The notes beneath the pieces were generated by a model that worked only from the letters and a program-made list of their open reading frames with translations, did not search any database and was not told the origin of the DNA. A stretch of 64,000 nt of DNA from Sphaerisporangium aureirubrum. GTDB taxonomy: Bacteria > Actinomycetota > Actinomycetes > Streptosporangiales > Streptosporangiaceae. The stretch spans positions 69,132 through 133,131 of the forward strand of contig NZ_JBHSRF010000016.1 of NCBI RefSeq assembly GCF_042658925.1, in the 5' to 3' direction. Numbering within the stretch: the stretch's first letter is position 1; every line of letters starts with the position of its first letter. A program made the translations under genes and the position numbers. This document shows, one piece after another, positions 54,209 through 62,816 of this stretch.

Positions 54209-55405
54209 ATGAGCCAGCCGGCGCCCTCCCCGGCCGCCGCCCGCCAGGCGGCCGAACTCGGGCCGATGTTGCTGCGGCGGCGCGCGGCGGTCGCCGGATG
54301 CCTGATCGCCGGGCTCTGTGGCGGCGGCTTCGCCCTGGCGGCCACTCCGCCGTCGTACGTCGCGACCGCCGAGGTGCTCGTCTCCCCCACCGGGGTGCAG
54401 GACCAGACCAACCCCACCACGCCCCGGCAGCGCGAGCCGCTCAACCTGGACACCGAGGCGCAGGTCGCCCGCTCGGCGGTGGTCGCCGCCCGGGCCGCCC
54501 GGCTGCTGAAGAGCGACGACCCCACCGCGCTGCGCGAGCGGGTCGCCGTCAGCGTGCCGCCCAACTCCGCCGTGCTGACCGTCGCCTTCACCGCCGCGGA
54601 CCCTGTGAGCGCCGCGTCGGGCGCCCAGGCGTTCGCCAAGGCCTACCTCGCCCAGCGGGACGCCGCCGCCACCCAAGCCCTCGGCGCCCAGGTCAAGGTG
54701 CTCGCCGCCAAGCTGCGCGAGGCCAACGCGGCGTTGTCGGCCACCATCGGCGGCCTGCCCCGCCTGGCCGCCGGGTCGGCGGACCGCGCGATCGCGGTGC
54801 ACCGGCAGAACGTCCTGAACCGCCAGATCCTCACCCTAACCACCAGGTACGACGCGCTCAGGACCATCGCCGTCACCCCCGGCATGGTGATCACCGACGC
54901 CCGGCCCCCGGTCGCGCCCGCCACGCCCAGCCCTCCGCTGTACTTCGGCAGCGGGCTCTTCCTCGGCCTCCTGGCCGGCGTCGGCATCGCGCTGGTGCGC
55001 GACCGCTACGACACCCGGCTGCGCACGGCCGCCGACGTGGAGCGCCTGACCGGCCTCCCTGTGCTGTGCGAGGGCGAGAACGCCCGCGAGCTGCGCGAGC
55101 TGGCCATGGCCGTCGCCGGGCACTTACGCGACGGCGGCGAGCTGCTGGTGCGCAGCGTGACCCCCGGCACCGACCCCGAGCCGATCGCCGACGACCTCCG
55201 CGTGGCCCTCACCGGCCTGGCCCCCATCTGGGTCCGCACCGACCGCTCCGCCCACGCCGACGCCGCCCTCCTCCTGGTGGAGAGCCGCTCCGCCCGCGCC
55301 ACCCAGTTGGCCCACGCCGTCCGCCAACTCCGCCGCACCGACACCGCCGCCCTCGGCGTGATCCTCCTCCCCTCCCACACCGAACTCCCCCGCAGCGACC
55401 CATGA
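54209..55405 (+). CDS. Wzz/chain-length-determinant-like membrane protein with a degenerate kinase tail
   Basis: A 398-residue protein. Helix 1 (CLIAGLCGGGFALAATP) and helix 2 (YFGSGLFLGLLAGVGIALVR) flank a ~200-residue external coiled-coil region (ATQALGAQVKVLAAKLREAN), the Wzz layout that sets polysaccharide chain length. After helix 2, RDRYDTRLRTAADVERLTGL continues into a shortened tail resembling a Wzc-type tyrosine-kinase domain but without a Walker A loop or Tyr cluster. A TTA codon lies at 55124-55126. It is the first gene of an ATGA-coupled series. An AT-rich region with TATAGT (54112-54117) lies upstream. Confidence 0.83.
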   Translation: MSQPAPSPAAARQAAELGPMLLRRRAAVAGCLIAGLCGGGFALAATPPSYVATAEVLVSPTGVQDQTNPTTPRQREPLNLDTEAQVARSAVVAARAARLLKSDDPTALRERVAVSVPPNSAVLTVAFTAADPVSAASGAQAFAKAYLAQRDAAATQALGAQVKVLAAKLREANAALSATIGGLPRLAAGSADRAIAVHRQNVLNRQILTLTTRYDALRTIAVTPGMVITDARPPVAPATPSPPLYFGSGLFLGLLAGVGIALVRDRYDTRLRTAADVERLTGLPVLCEGENARELRELAMAVAGHLRDGGELLVRSVTPGTDPEPIADDLRVALTGLAPIWVRTDRSAHADAALLLVESRSARATQLAHAVRQLRRTDTAALGVILLPSHTELPRSDP

Positions 55406-56805
55406 CCGAGGACCTCCCCACCCGCCCCTTGCCCACCGTCCCCCACCCCTCGCGCGCGAAGCGGGCGCCGGTCTGGCCTCTCCCGTACCGCACGCGGGTG
55501 CGTCGCCCCTCGGTGGCCGTCGCACGCGGGAGGGTGGCTTGGCCGGTCTGGGCGCTGCTGGTGGGGTATCCGCTGTGGTGGGCGCTGGGGGTCGGGGGGC
55601 TGGCGGTCGTGGTCGTGGCGGTGCCGATGGGGGTGATCCTGGTGCGGCGGCGGCCGGTCGTCGTGCCGAAGGGGATGGGGTTGTGGCTGCTGCTGGTGGT
55701 GGGGTATCTCATCAGCGCGAGCATGCTCGGGGAGTCGCCGCCGGGGACGTACGGGGAGCTCGGGACCGGGCGGGTGGTCGGTTACGGCATGCGGCTCGTG
55801 GTGTACGTCTCGCTGATCGTCATGGTGGTTTACCTGGCCAATCTGACCGAGCGGGAGCTGCCGCAGCGGTCGCTGGTGCGCATGATGGGGGCCCTGTTCG
55901 TCACCACCGTGGCCGGAGGGCTGCTCGGGGTGCTCGCGCCGGGCTTCCAGTTCACCTCGCCGGTGGAACTACTCCTTCCGGACTGGATCAGCGGCAACTC
56001 GTTCGTCCGCAACCTGATCCACCCGACGGCCGCGCAGGTGCAGCACGTCCTCGGGCACGCCTCACCCCGGCCGGAGGCGCCGTTCGAGTGGGCCAACGCC
56101 TGGGGCGGCAACTGCTCGGTGCTGCTCATCTGGTTCGTGGTCGGCTGGTGGGTGTACGGCGGCCCCGCGCGGCGCATGTCGTGCGTCGTGGTCGTCGCGG
56201 CGGCGGCCGTCCCCGTCGTGTACTCGCTGAACCGGGGACTGTGGATCGGCCTCGCCGTCGCCCTCGCGTACCTGATGGCCAGGGCCGGCTCCCGGGCCCG
56301 CCTGGCCGCCGGTGCGGTGCTGGCCGCCGTCGCGGTGATGCTCGCCGGGCCGCTCGGCGCCATCGTGGCCCAGCGGCTCGACAGCCCGCACAGCAACCAG
56401 ATCCGCGCGTTCACCGTCGCCGCCACCGTCGCGGCGGCGGCCGGGTCGCCGGTCATCGGGTACGGCAACACCCGCAACGCCTACGGCAACTACCGCACCA
56501 TCACCACCGGCAAGACCGGCTGGTGCCGTGAGTGCGGCCATCCCCCGCTCGGCAGCGACGGCCAGTTCTGGCTGCTGCTGATCACCCAGGGGTTCGCCGG
56601 GGCGCTGCTGTACGTCGCGTTCTTCGCGGGCGCGATCCGCCGCTTCTGGCGCGACCGCACACCGATCGGGCAGGCCGGAACGCTCGTGATGATGCTCGCG
56701 CTGCTCTACATGTTCATCTACGACGGCCTGATCACCGCGCTGACCCTCTACCTGGTCTCCTTCGCCATCCTCTGGCGCAACGCTCCGCGAGAGGCACACC
56801 CATGA
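55402..56805 (+). CDS. O-antigen ligase/polymerase-like membrane protein
   Basis: A 467-residue polytopic protein with about 11 helices. A long periplasm-side loop (FTSPVELLLPDWISGNSFVR to EAPFEWANAWGGNCS) and the later GSPVIGYGNTRNAYGNYRTI with GSDGQFWLLLITQG follow the Wzy_C/WaaL pattern, with an Arg in SLNRGLWIGLAVALAYLMAR. It would polymerise or transfer undecaprenyl-linked repeat units. Its ATG overlaps the stop of the Wzz-like gene (ATGA), and its own stop overlaps the next start in the same way. Confidence 0.85.
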   Translation: MTEDLPTRPLPTVPHPSRAKRAPVWPLPYRTRVRRPSVAVARGRVAWPVWALLVGYPLWWALGVGGLAVVVVAVPMGVILVRRRPVVVPKGMGLWLLLVVGYLISASMLGESPPGTYGELGTGRVVGYGMRLVVYVSLIVMVVYLANLTERELPQRSLVRMMGALFVTTVAGGLLGVLAPGFQFTSPVELLLPDWISGNSFVRNLIHPTAAQVQHVLGHASPRPEAPFEWANAWGGNCSVLLIWFVVGWWVYGGPARRMSCVVVVAAAAVPVVYSLNRGLWIGLAVALAYLMARAGSRARLAAGAVLAAVAVMLAGPLGAIVAQRLDSPHSNQIRAFTVAATVAAAAGSPVIGYGNTRNAYGNYRTITTGKTGWCRECGHPPLGSDGQFWLLLITQGFAGALLYVAFFAGAIRRFWRDRTPIGQAGTLVMMLALLYMFIYDGLITALTLYLVSFAILWRNAPREAHP

Positions 56806-57713
56806 GCGATTTCCGGGCGCGCCTGCGCCACCTGGACGAGATCACCGCCCTGCTGTACCCCGCGTCGGCCGGGCCCGGCCGCAGGCCGTACGCCGTCGTG
56901 CCGTCCCGGCTGGTGCCCCGGCGCCTGGTCCCGAGGTCCCGGTGGCTGCCGGGACGGCGGCGGCTCCCGCACGGGCCGGGCACCATCGAGGGCCATCTCG
57001 GTGAGGTGTTCGGGCGACGCGTCCGGGTCGTCACGTACGTCCGGCCGGCCCGGCGCGCCAACCGCAAGCCCGTGCTGGCGGCGCTCGGCCCCGGCGGCGA
57101 GGTGCTGGCGTTCGTGAAGGTCGGCCACAACGAGCTGACCCGCGCATTGGTGCGGCACGAGAGCACCACCCTGACGACCCTCGCCGCCGTCCCGCTGCGC
57201 GTCGTCGCGCCACCGGCCGTGCTGTACCACGGCCTCTGGCGGGACATGGACGTGCTGGCCGTGACGCCCCTGCCCGTCGCCCGGGCCCGCGTCCGGCCCG
57301 CCCTGCTGGCCGCGGCCGTCGAGGAGATCGCCCGACTTCCCGTGGACGGCCCGGCGTACTGCTGGCACGGGGACTTCGCGCCGTGGAACATGGCCGCCGG
57401 GCCCGACGGGCGGCTGCTGGTGTGGGACTGGGAGCGGTTCGGCGCCGGCGTGCCGCTGGGCTTCGACGCCCTGCACCACTTCTTCCAGCGGGCCCTGCGC
57501 CGCATGCCCCCCCGGGTCGCCGCCGAGGCGTGCCTGGCCCACGCGGGCCGCACGCTGGAGCCGTTCATGGTGTCCTCGGGCCCGGCCCGGGAGACCGCCG
57601 TCCACTACCTGATCACCCTCGCCGACCGGTACGAGCGGGACGGCCACCGCCCCCTCGGCCCCCCGTCCGAGTGGCTCACCCCCGTCGTCGACCACCAGGA
57701 AGTGCTGCGATGA
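56802..57713 (+). CDS. Aminoglycoside-phosphotransferase-fold kinase-like protein
   Basis: A 303-residue protein with the APH/choline-kinase signature: YCWHGDFAPWNMAA (Brenner motif HGDxxxxN) and LLVWDWERFG (metal-binding Asp). An N-lobe nucleotide-binding Lys may be that in AFVKVGHNELT. A 60-residue Arg-rich N-terminal extension (RRLVPRSRWLPGRRRLPH) is unusual. In a polysaccharide locus it may phosphorylate a sugar or lipid-linked intermediate rather than an antibiotic. ATGA overlaps link it to the genes on both sides. Confidence 0.82.
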   Translation: MSDFRARLRHLDEITALLYPASAGPGRRPYAVVPSRLVPRRLVPRSRWLPGRRRLPHGPGTIEGHLGEVFGRRVRVVTYVRPARRANRKPVLAALGPGGEVLAFVKVGHNELTRALVRHESTTLTTLAAVPLRVVAPPAVLYHGLWRDMDVLAVTPLPVARARVRPALLAAAVEEIARLPVDGPAYCWHGDFAPWNMAAGPDGRLLVWDWERFGAGVPLGFDALHHFFQRALRRMPPRVAAEACLAHAGRTLEPFMVSSGPARETAVHYLITLADRYERDGHRPLGPPSEWLTPVVDHQEVLR

Positions 57714-57802
57714 CCACACCCACCACCGCCCCGGGAACGGTGCCCGCGGTGATCGCGTTCGCGGGGAAGCGACCCGCCGTCTTCCTCAAGGCGGCGCCGT
57801 GA
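57710..57802 (+). CDS. Possible 30-residue coupled ORF
   Basis: The ATG at 57710 overlaps the stop of the kinase-like gene (ATGA), and its TGA (57800-57802) overlaps the GTG start of the sulfotransferase (GTGA at 57799-57802). It encodes MTTPTTAPGTVPAVIAFAGK plus RPAVFLKAAP. It may be a real small protein or only a coupling bridge that brings ribosomes to the sulfotransferase start. It has no independent Shine-Dalgarno sequence. Confidence 0.35.
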   Translation: MTTPTTAPGTVPAVIAFAGKRPAVFLKAAP

Positions 57803-58662
57803 CGACTCCGCTCGCCGTGAAACGATCCGCGCACGCCGTGTCGCAGGTGGCCGGGCGGCTGACCGCGGGCGCCCGGGTGCTGCCGTCGTTCCTGATCGCC
57901 GGGGCGCAGCGGTGCGGCACCACCTCGCTGTACCGGGCACTGGCCCGGCACCCGCTGGTGCTCAAGCCGACGCTGCGCAAGGGCGTGCACTACTTCGACA
58001 TGGCCTACGACCGGGGTCCGGCCTGGTACCGCGCCCACTTCCCGCTGACCGCCACCGCGCACCGTCTGCGGCGGCGGTACGGCCTCGGCCCGGTCGCGTT
58101 CGAGTCCGCGCCGTACTACCTGTTCCACCCGCACGCGATGGCGCGGATCGCGCGCGACCTGCCCGGCGTCAAGCTCATCGTGCTGGTGCGCGACCCGGTC
58201 GAGCGCGCGTACTCGGCCCACGCGCACGAGTACGCGCGGGGCTTCGAGCCCGAGGCGTCGTTCGAGCGCGCCGTCGCGCTGGAGGAGGAACGGCTGGCCG
58301 GGGCCGCCGAATGGCTGGCCGCCCACCCGTACGGCGCCAGCCACGCCCACCGTCATCACGCCTACCTGGCCAGGGGCCGGTACACCGAGCAGCTCGCGCG
58401 CGCCGAGGCCCTGGTGGGCCGGGCCCGCATCCTGGTCCTCGACAGCGGCCGGTTCTTCGCCGACCCCGAGCCCGCGTACGACCGGGTGCTGGAGTTCCTC
58501 GGCCTGCCCCGCCTCGGCGACCCCGTCTTTGAGCACCACAACGCCCGCCCCCGCCCGTCCGCCATGCCCGCGTCCCTGCGCGCCGACCTGACCGAACGCT
58601 TCGCCATGTGGGACCACCGCCTGGAACTGTGGCTGGGCACCCGTCCGTCATGGCGCCCCTGA
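57799..58662 (+). CDS. PAPS-dependent sulfotransferase, first copy
   Basis: A 287-residue carbohydrate/heparan-type sulfotransferase. The 5'-phosphosulfate loop is FLIAGAQRCGTTSLYRALAR (about residue 32) and the 3'-phosphate site is KLIVLVRDPVERAYSAHAHE. YFDMAYDRGPAWYRAHFP and HARGRY-like segments match bacterial and NDST-like enzymes. It would transfer sulfate from PAPS to a sugar hydroxyl or amine. No signal peptide, so it acts in the cytosol on lipid-linked units or precursors. The GTG start is embedded in the upstream overlap. Confidence 0.9.
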   Translation: MTTPLAVKRSAHAVSQVAGRLTAGARVLPSFLIAGAQRCGTTSLYRALARHPLVLKPTLRKGVHYFDMAYDRGPAWYRAHFPLTATAHRLRRRYGLGPVAFESAPYYLFHPHAMARIARDLPGVKLIVLVRDPVERAYSAHAHEYARGFEPEASFERAVALEEERLAGAAEWLAAHPYGASHAHRHHAYLARGRYTEQLARAEALVGRARILVLDSGRFFADPEPAYDRVLEFLGLPRLGDPVFEHHNARPRPSAMPASLRADLTERFAMWDHRLELWLGTRPSWRP

Positions 58663-60113
58663 ACACCTCCACCGGGATCGTCCGAGGCGGCGCCGCCGGG
58701 GTGACGGCCGCCGTCGTGAGCGCCGGGGCGCAGTTCCTCCTCGTCGTGGCGGTCACCCGGGGGCTGGACCCGCACGCGGCGGGCGTCCTGTTCACCACGA
58801 CGGCACTGTGCCTGATGACCGCCACCGTCCTGCGCCTGGACACCGGCAACGGCCTGATCTACTTCCTGGCCCGCTCGGACGGCCCCGGTGCCCGCCTGGA
58901 CGGGTACTTGACGGTGGCGCTGGCTCCCGTGCTCGCGCTGTCGGCCACCGTGGCGGTGGTCGTGTACGGGTGCGCGGACGGGATCGGCCACCTCCTGCTG
59001 CCCGGCTCGCCGTCCGCCCCCGCGACGCTCCGGGTGCTCGCCGTGGCCCTGCCCGTCATCACCTGCGCGGACGTCCTGGTCGCCGCCACCCGGGGGTTCG
59101 GCACGATGCGGCCGACCGTGCTGCTCGGCGGGGTGCTCCAGCCGGGCGGCCAGCTCGTCCTGGTCGGGGTGGTGGCCCTGACCGGGGTGACCGACCGGCT
59201 CCTCGCCGCCGCGTGGGCCCTTCCGTACCTGCCCGTGCTGATCCTCGGTGCCCTGTGGCTGCGCCATCACGCTCGCGTGGCGGCCTGGTCCCGGCCGGTG
59301 GCCGGGGAGTTCTGGCGGTACACGGCTCCCCGGGCGGTGGGCGGCGCCGTGCAGGCGGTGTTCCAGCGGCTGGACATCGTCATCGTCGCCGTGCTGGCCG
59401 GGGCGGAGCAGGCGGCGGTGTACACGGCGGCGACCCGCTTCAAGGTGGCCGGCCAGCTCGTCGGCCAAGGACTGGCCCAGGCCGTGCAACCGGGCCTGGT
59501 GCGAGCCCTGGCGGACGGCGACCTGCCCCGGGCCCGCGAGCTCTACCAGACCGCGACGGTATGGCTGGTCGTCCTCACCTGGCCGATCTGGCTGGGCTAC
59601 GCGGCGCTCGCCCCGTGGCTGACGTCCCTGTTCGGCGAGGAGTACCGGCTCGGAACCGCGGTGGCGCTGGTGCTGTCCGCCACGATGACGGCGGCGACGG
59701 CGGCCGGGATGGTGGACGTCGTGCTGATCGCCGCCGGTCACACCACGGCCAGCATGGCGAACGTCCTCATCGCCATCACCGTCACGGTGGCCGTGGACCT
59801 CGTCCTGATCCCGTCCCACGGCGCACTCGGCGCGGCCCTCGGCTGGTCCACCGGCGTCCTCACCAAGAACCTCCTCCCCCTGATCCACCTCTCCCGCGTC
59901 TACCACCTGCGCCCCTTCGGCCGCCACACCTTGCCCGCGCTGCGCGCCACCGGCAGGCACGCCCCGCGTCCCTTCGTGCGCCGCACGACCGCCACCCCGC
60001 GCACCCTCGTCCGGCGCACCACCACCGCCCCGCGCACCTCCCGCCCCCTCCGCCGGCGTGTGACGCGCACCCTGGGCGCACTCGTCCGGCACCCCTGGAA
60101 GGACGGCCGATGA
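58650..60113 (+). CDS. Polysaccharide flippase (Wzx/MVF-like)
   Basis: A 487-residue protein with 12-14 predicted helices, beginning MAPLNTSTGIVRGGAAGVTA. FWRYTAPRAVGGAVQAVFQR followed by LDIVIVAVLAGAEQAAVYTA is typical of polysaccharide_synt/Wzx exporters. They move undecaprenyl-linked oligosaccharides across the membrane. The last ~60 residues are very basic, Arg/Thr-rich with repeated RRTTATPRTLVRRTTTAPRT, a low-complexity cytoplasmic tail. The start overlaps the sulfotransferase by 13 bp. Confidence 0.88.
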   Translation: MAPLNTSTGIVRGGAAGVTAAVVSAGAQFLLVVAVTRGLDPHAAGVLFTTTALCLMTATVLRLDTGNGLIYFLARSDGPGARLDGYLTVALAPVLALSATVAVVVYGCADGIGHLLLPGSPSAPATLRVLAVALPVITCADVLVAATRGFGTMRPTVLLGGVLQPGGQLVLVGVVALTGVTDRLLAAAWALPYLPVLILGALWLRHHARVAAWSRPVAGEFWRYTAPRAVGGAVQAVFQRLDIVIVAVLAGAEQAAVYTAATRFKVAGQLVGQGLAQAVQPGLVRALADGDLPRARELYQTATVWLVVLTWPIWLGYAALAPWLTSLFGEEYRLGTAVALVLSATMTAATAAGMVDVVLIAAGHTTASMANVLIAITVTVAVDLVLIPSHGALGAALGWSTGVLTKNLLPLIHLSRVYHLRPFGRHTLPALRATGRHAPRPFVRRTTATPRTLVRRTTTAPRTSRPLRRRVTRTLGALVRHPWKDGR

Positions 60114-61012
60114 CGGTACTGGTGACGGGGCTGCCGCGCAGCGGTACGAGCTGGGCCGGGGCGATGCTCACGGCGGGTGGCGCGGCGGTGTACGTCAACG
60201 AGCCGCTCAACCCGGAACGGCCTCCCGGACGCTCGCCCGGCGTGCTGGACGCGACCGTCACCCACCGTTTCCAGTACATCTGCCCCGACAACGAGGAGCC
60301 GTGGCGGCGCGCCTTCACCGACACCATGGCCCTGCGCTACCGCTTCGCCGCCGAGCTGCGCCGCAACCACACCCCGGCCGACCTGGCACGCCTGGTCAAA
60401 CACGGCTCGGCCTTCACCCTCGGCAGGCTGCGCGGACGCAGGGCCCTGCTGGACGACCCGTTCGCGCTGTTCTCGGCGGGCTGGTTCGCCGGGCGCCTCG
60501 GCTGCCGGGTGGTGCTGCTGGTCCGCGACGCGGTGCCGTTCGTGGCGAGCTGGCGGCGGCTCGGCTGGCGAGTACGTTTCGCTGACCTGCTCGACCAGCC
60601 CCTGCTCCTGCGCGACCACCCGCACCTCGCGGCGGCCCGCCCCCTGAACGGCTCCCCCGACCACCTGGCCACCACCGCGACCCTGTGGACCCTGGCCCGC
60701 ACCACCGCGCACAAGCTGGCGGAGCTCCACCCGAACATACGAGTGGTCCATTACGAGGACCTGGCCACCGACCCCGTCGAGGGCTACCGCGACCTGTACG
60801 CCTGGTGTGGCCTCCCCTGGACCGCCCGCGCCGAGCGCCGCGTCGTGCACGCCTGCACCACCCCGGCCCGCGGCCCGCACACGCCGTTCGCCTGGACCGG
60901 CCTGTCCCGCACGGCCTACCGGCCGATGAACTCCCGCCAGGCCGCGACCGCCCGCCCCCACGGCCTCACCACGGCCGACGTCGCCAGGGTGCGCGCGCTC
61001 ACCACCACCTGA
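60110..61012 (+). CDS. Sulfotransferase, second copy
   Basis: A 300-residue protein. The N-terminal PAPS loop is VLVTGLPRSGTSWAGAML and the 3'-phosphate site lies in RVVLLVRDAVPFVASWRRLG. VVHYEDLATDPVEGYRDLYA is the third conserved segment of this family. It differs strongly from the first sulfotransferase, so it likely modifies another position or sugar. The ATGA overlap couples it to the flippase. Its last 97 bp overlap the 3' end of the convergent WecG-like gene. Confidence 0.9.
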   Translation: MTVLVTGLPRSGTSWAGAMLTAGGAAVYVNEPLNPERPPGRSPGVLDATVTHRFQYICPDNEEPWRRAFTDTMALRYRFAAELRRNHTPADLARLVKHGSAFTLGRLRGRRALLDDPFALFSAGWFAGRLGCRVVLLVRDAVPFVASWRRLGWRVRFADLLDQPLLLRDHPHLAAARPLNGSPDHLATTATLWTLARTTAHKLAELHPNIRVVHYEDLATDPVEGYRDLYAWCGLPWTARAERRVVHACTTPARGPHTPFAWTGLSRTAYRPMNSRQAATARPHGLTTADVARVRALTTT

Positions 61013-61818
61013 GAGCGGCGCAGCCGCACCAGCAGGGCCCCGGCGAGCAGCCGTAAGGCGAAGGGCAGATCGTCGACGAGGTAGCGGCGGGCCAGACGGG
61101 CGGGCTCGCCGGCCAGGCGGAACAGCCATTCCAGGCCGGCGCGGCGCATCCACTCGGGTGCGCGGCGCACCGCGCCGGCGGTGAAGCCGATGGCGGCGCC
61201 GCAGCCGACGAACCAGGTGCCGGGGAGGTCGGCGCGGAGCGTGGCGATGAGGCGGTCCTGTTTGGGGAAGCCGAGGCCGACGAACACCAGGCGGGGGGCG
61301 GCGGCCACCAGCGCCTCGCGGACGTCGCGCACGCCCTCGGCCGAGGTTTCGAAGCCGAACGGCGGGGCCGCGACGCCGGCGATCCGGAGCCCGGCGTAGC
61401 GGGCCCGCAGCACCTCGGCGGCGCGGCAGGCCACCCCGGGTGGGCCGCCGAGGAGGTAGATGGGCAGCTCGGCACGCGCGGCGGCCTCCGACAGCGACCA
61501 GATGAGGTCGGCGCCGGTGATGCGCTCGGGCACCGGCGCCCCGAGCAGCCGGGACGCCCACACCAGCGGCATGCCGTCCGGCACCGCGATCTCGGCGTCC
61601 GCGACGATGGCCCGCACGGCGGGGTCGCGGGAGCAGGTGCGGCAGATGTCGACGTTGGGGGTGACGACGTGCCCGCCGTCGCCGCGCAGCGACGCGACGA
61701 CGACGTGGTCCACCACTTCCTGCTCGGTGAGCCGGTCCACGAGCACGCCGCCCACCCGCACTCGTTTCTCGGTGTCGCGAGGGTCGCGCCGCCTGCCGAT
61801 GAGTGTCCTGAACGACAT
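60916..61818 (-). CDS. WecG/TagA/CpsF-family glycosyltransferase
   Basis: A 300-residue GT26 enzyme. Signature segments: VVTPNVDICRTCSRDPAVRA, IAVPDGMPLVWASRLLG with the catalytic Asp, PIYLLGGPPGVACRAAEVLR, LVFVGLGFPKQDRLIA and WFVGCGAAIGFTAGAVRRAP. It adds the second sugar (for example N-acetylmannosaminuronate-like) to an undecaprenyl-diphosphate-linked sugar. Membrane-peripheral, with a hydrophobic C-terminal patch. Its ATG overlaps the stop of the GT2 gene by one base. The 97-bp convergent overlap with a sulfotransferase is unusually long. Confidence 0.9.
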   Translation of the reverse strand: MSFRTLIGRRRDPRDTEKRVRVGGVLVDRLTEQEVVDHVVVASLRGDGGHVVTPNVDICRTCSRDPAVRAIVADAEIAVPDGMPLVWASRLLGAPVPERITGADLIWSLSEAAARAELPIYLLGGPPGVACRAAEVLRARYAGLRIAGVAAPPFGFETSAEGVRDVREALVAAAPRLVFVGLGFPKQDRLIATLRADLPGTWFVGCGAAIGFTAGAVRRAPEWMRRAGLEWLFRLAGEPARLARRYLVDDLPFALRLLAGALLVRLRRSQVVVSARTLATSAVVRPWGRAVAAWREFIGR

Positions 61819-62816
61819 CAGATCCCGTACCCCCAGGTGTGCAGCCGATGGAGGACCAGACGAGCGGGCACGCCGAGCGCGACCGCGACCGCGATCGGCA
61901 CCCGTGGCTCCCCCCGGCGTGTGGTGAAGGCCCGCAGCGCCCAGCGCCCGGCCCGGCGGCGGTGCCCGAGCGCCGCGTGCAGAAAGGCGAGTTGCCCGTA
62001 GATCCGTGCAGCCCCGCGCGGGTCGTGCGCCAGGTAGGGATGCCGGGCGAGCATCCACTCCAGCCCCGCGATGCGTTCCGCCCACCGCGTCACGTACGCG
62101 GACGCCCCCCACCGCACCCGCACCAGCGGCCGGTCGACGTACACCAGCGGGCGCCGCCCCGCCGCCCGCAGCGCCAGGTCCCAGTCCTCGTTCTGTCCCG
62201 CCGGGGCGCTCTCGTCCGGCCACACCACCCCGCGCCGGAACAGGAACGTCGAGGAGTGCACCATCACCATGCGCGACCGCGTGAGGTCCCCCCGCGTCAC
62301 CCGCCCGGCCCCCGCCAGCCGCACCGCCCGCCGCCCCGCGTACTCGACCTCGATGGCACACCCGCAGAACTCACCCCCCGGCTCCGCCGCGAGCGCCGCC
62401 ACCTGCGCCGCCAGCTTCCCCGGCAGCCACACGTCATCGTCGTCGCAGAACGCCACGAGCTCGGTCTCCAACTCCCCGATCCCGGTGTTCCGCGCCCCCG
62501 GCAACCCAGGACTACACCGATTGGCCACCACCACGACCTCAGCGTCCCCCGCCCCCGGCGAACCGGGACTATACCGATTGGCCACCACAGCGACCTCGGC
62601 GTTCCCCGCCCCTGGCGAGCCGGGACCGCACCGGCCGATGACCTCGGCGCCGACCCCCGCGAGTTGCCCCGCGACCGCCGCCACGTCGCCGCCGTCCACC
62701 ACGACCACGACGCGGAGCCCCGGGTGGCGCTGGGTCAGCACGCCGCGCACCGCCTCGCGCAGCATGCGCGGCCGGTCCCCCCGGGTGGGGACGACCACGC
62801 CGACGGTGGGGCTCAT
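61818..62816 (-). CDS. Family 2 glycosyltransferase with an internal repeat
   Basis: A 332-residue GT-A enzyme. VGVVVPTRGDRPRMLREAV is the N-terminal nucleotide-binding strand, the metal motif is in LVAFCDDDDVWLPGKL and EDWDLALRAAGRRPLVYVDR is the acceptor-side motif. Between strand 3 and the DDD loop, residues 57-110 hold three 16-19-residue repeats ending SPGSPGAG/SPGLPGAR. Only one copy (GLPGARNTGI) is expected in the family. The DNA has matching 57-bp repeats (62487-62600). It is coupled at both ends: ATGA with the sulfotransferase upstream, TGATG with the WecG-like gene downstream. Confidence 0.88.
   Translation of the reverse strand: MSPTVGVVVPTRGDRPRMLREAVRGVLTQRHPGLRVVVVVDGGDVAAVAGQLAGVGAEVIGRCGPGSPGAGNAEVAVVANRYSPGSPGAGDAEVVVVANRCSPGLPGARNTGIGELETELVAFCDDDDVWLPGKLAAQVAALAAEPGGEFCGCAIEVEYAGRRAVRLAGAGRVTRGDLTRSRMVMVHSSTFLFRRGVVWPDESAPAGQNEDWDLALRAAGRRPLVYVDRPLVRVRWGASAYVTRWAERIAGLEWMLARHPYLAHDPRGAARIYGQLAFLHAALGHRRRAGRWALRAFTTRRGEPRVPIAVAVALGVPARLVLHRLHTWGYGI

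Noticed and set aside
53863..55401. Long upstream extension of the O-antigen-ligase-like frame
   Set aside because: It runs through the Wzz-like gene in another frame. Homology begins only at the ATG at 55402, which has the ATGA overlap.
56802..57713. Aminoglycoside resistance gene
   Set aside because: Only the general kinase-fold motifs are present. Its position inside a coupled polysaccharide operon argues for a biosynthetic role.
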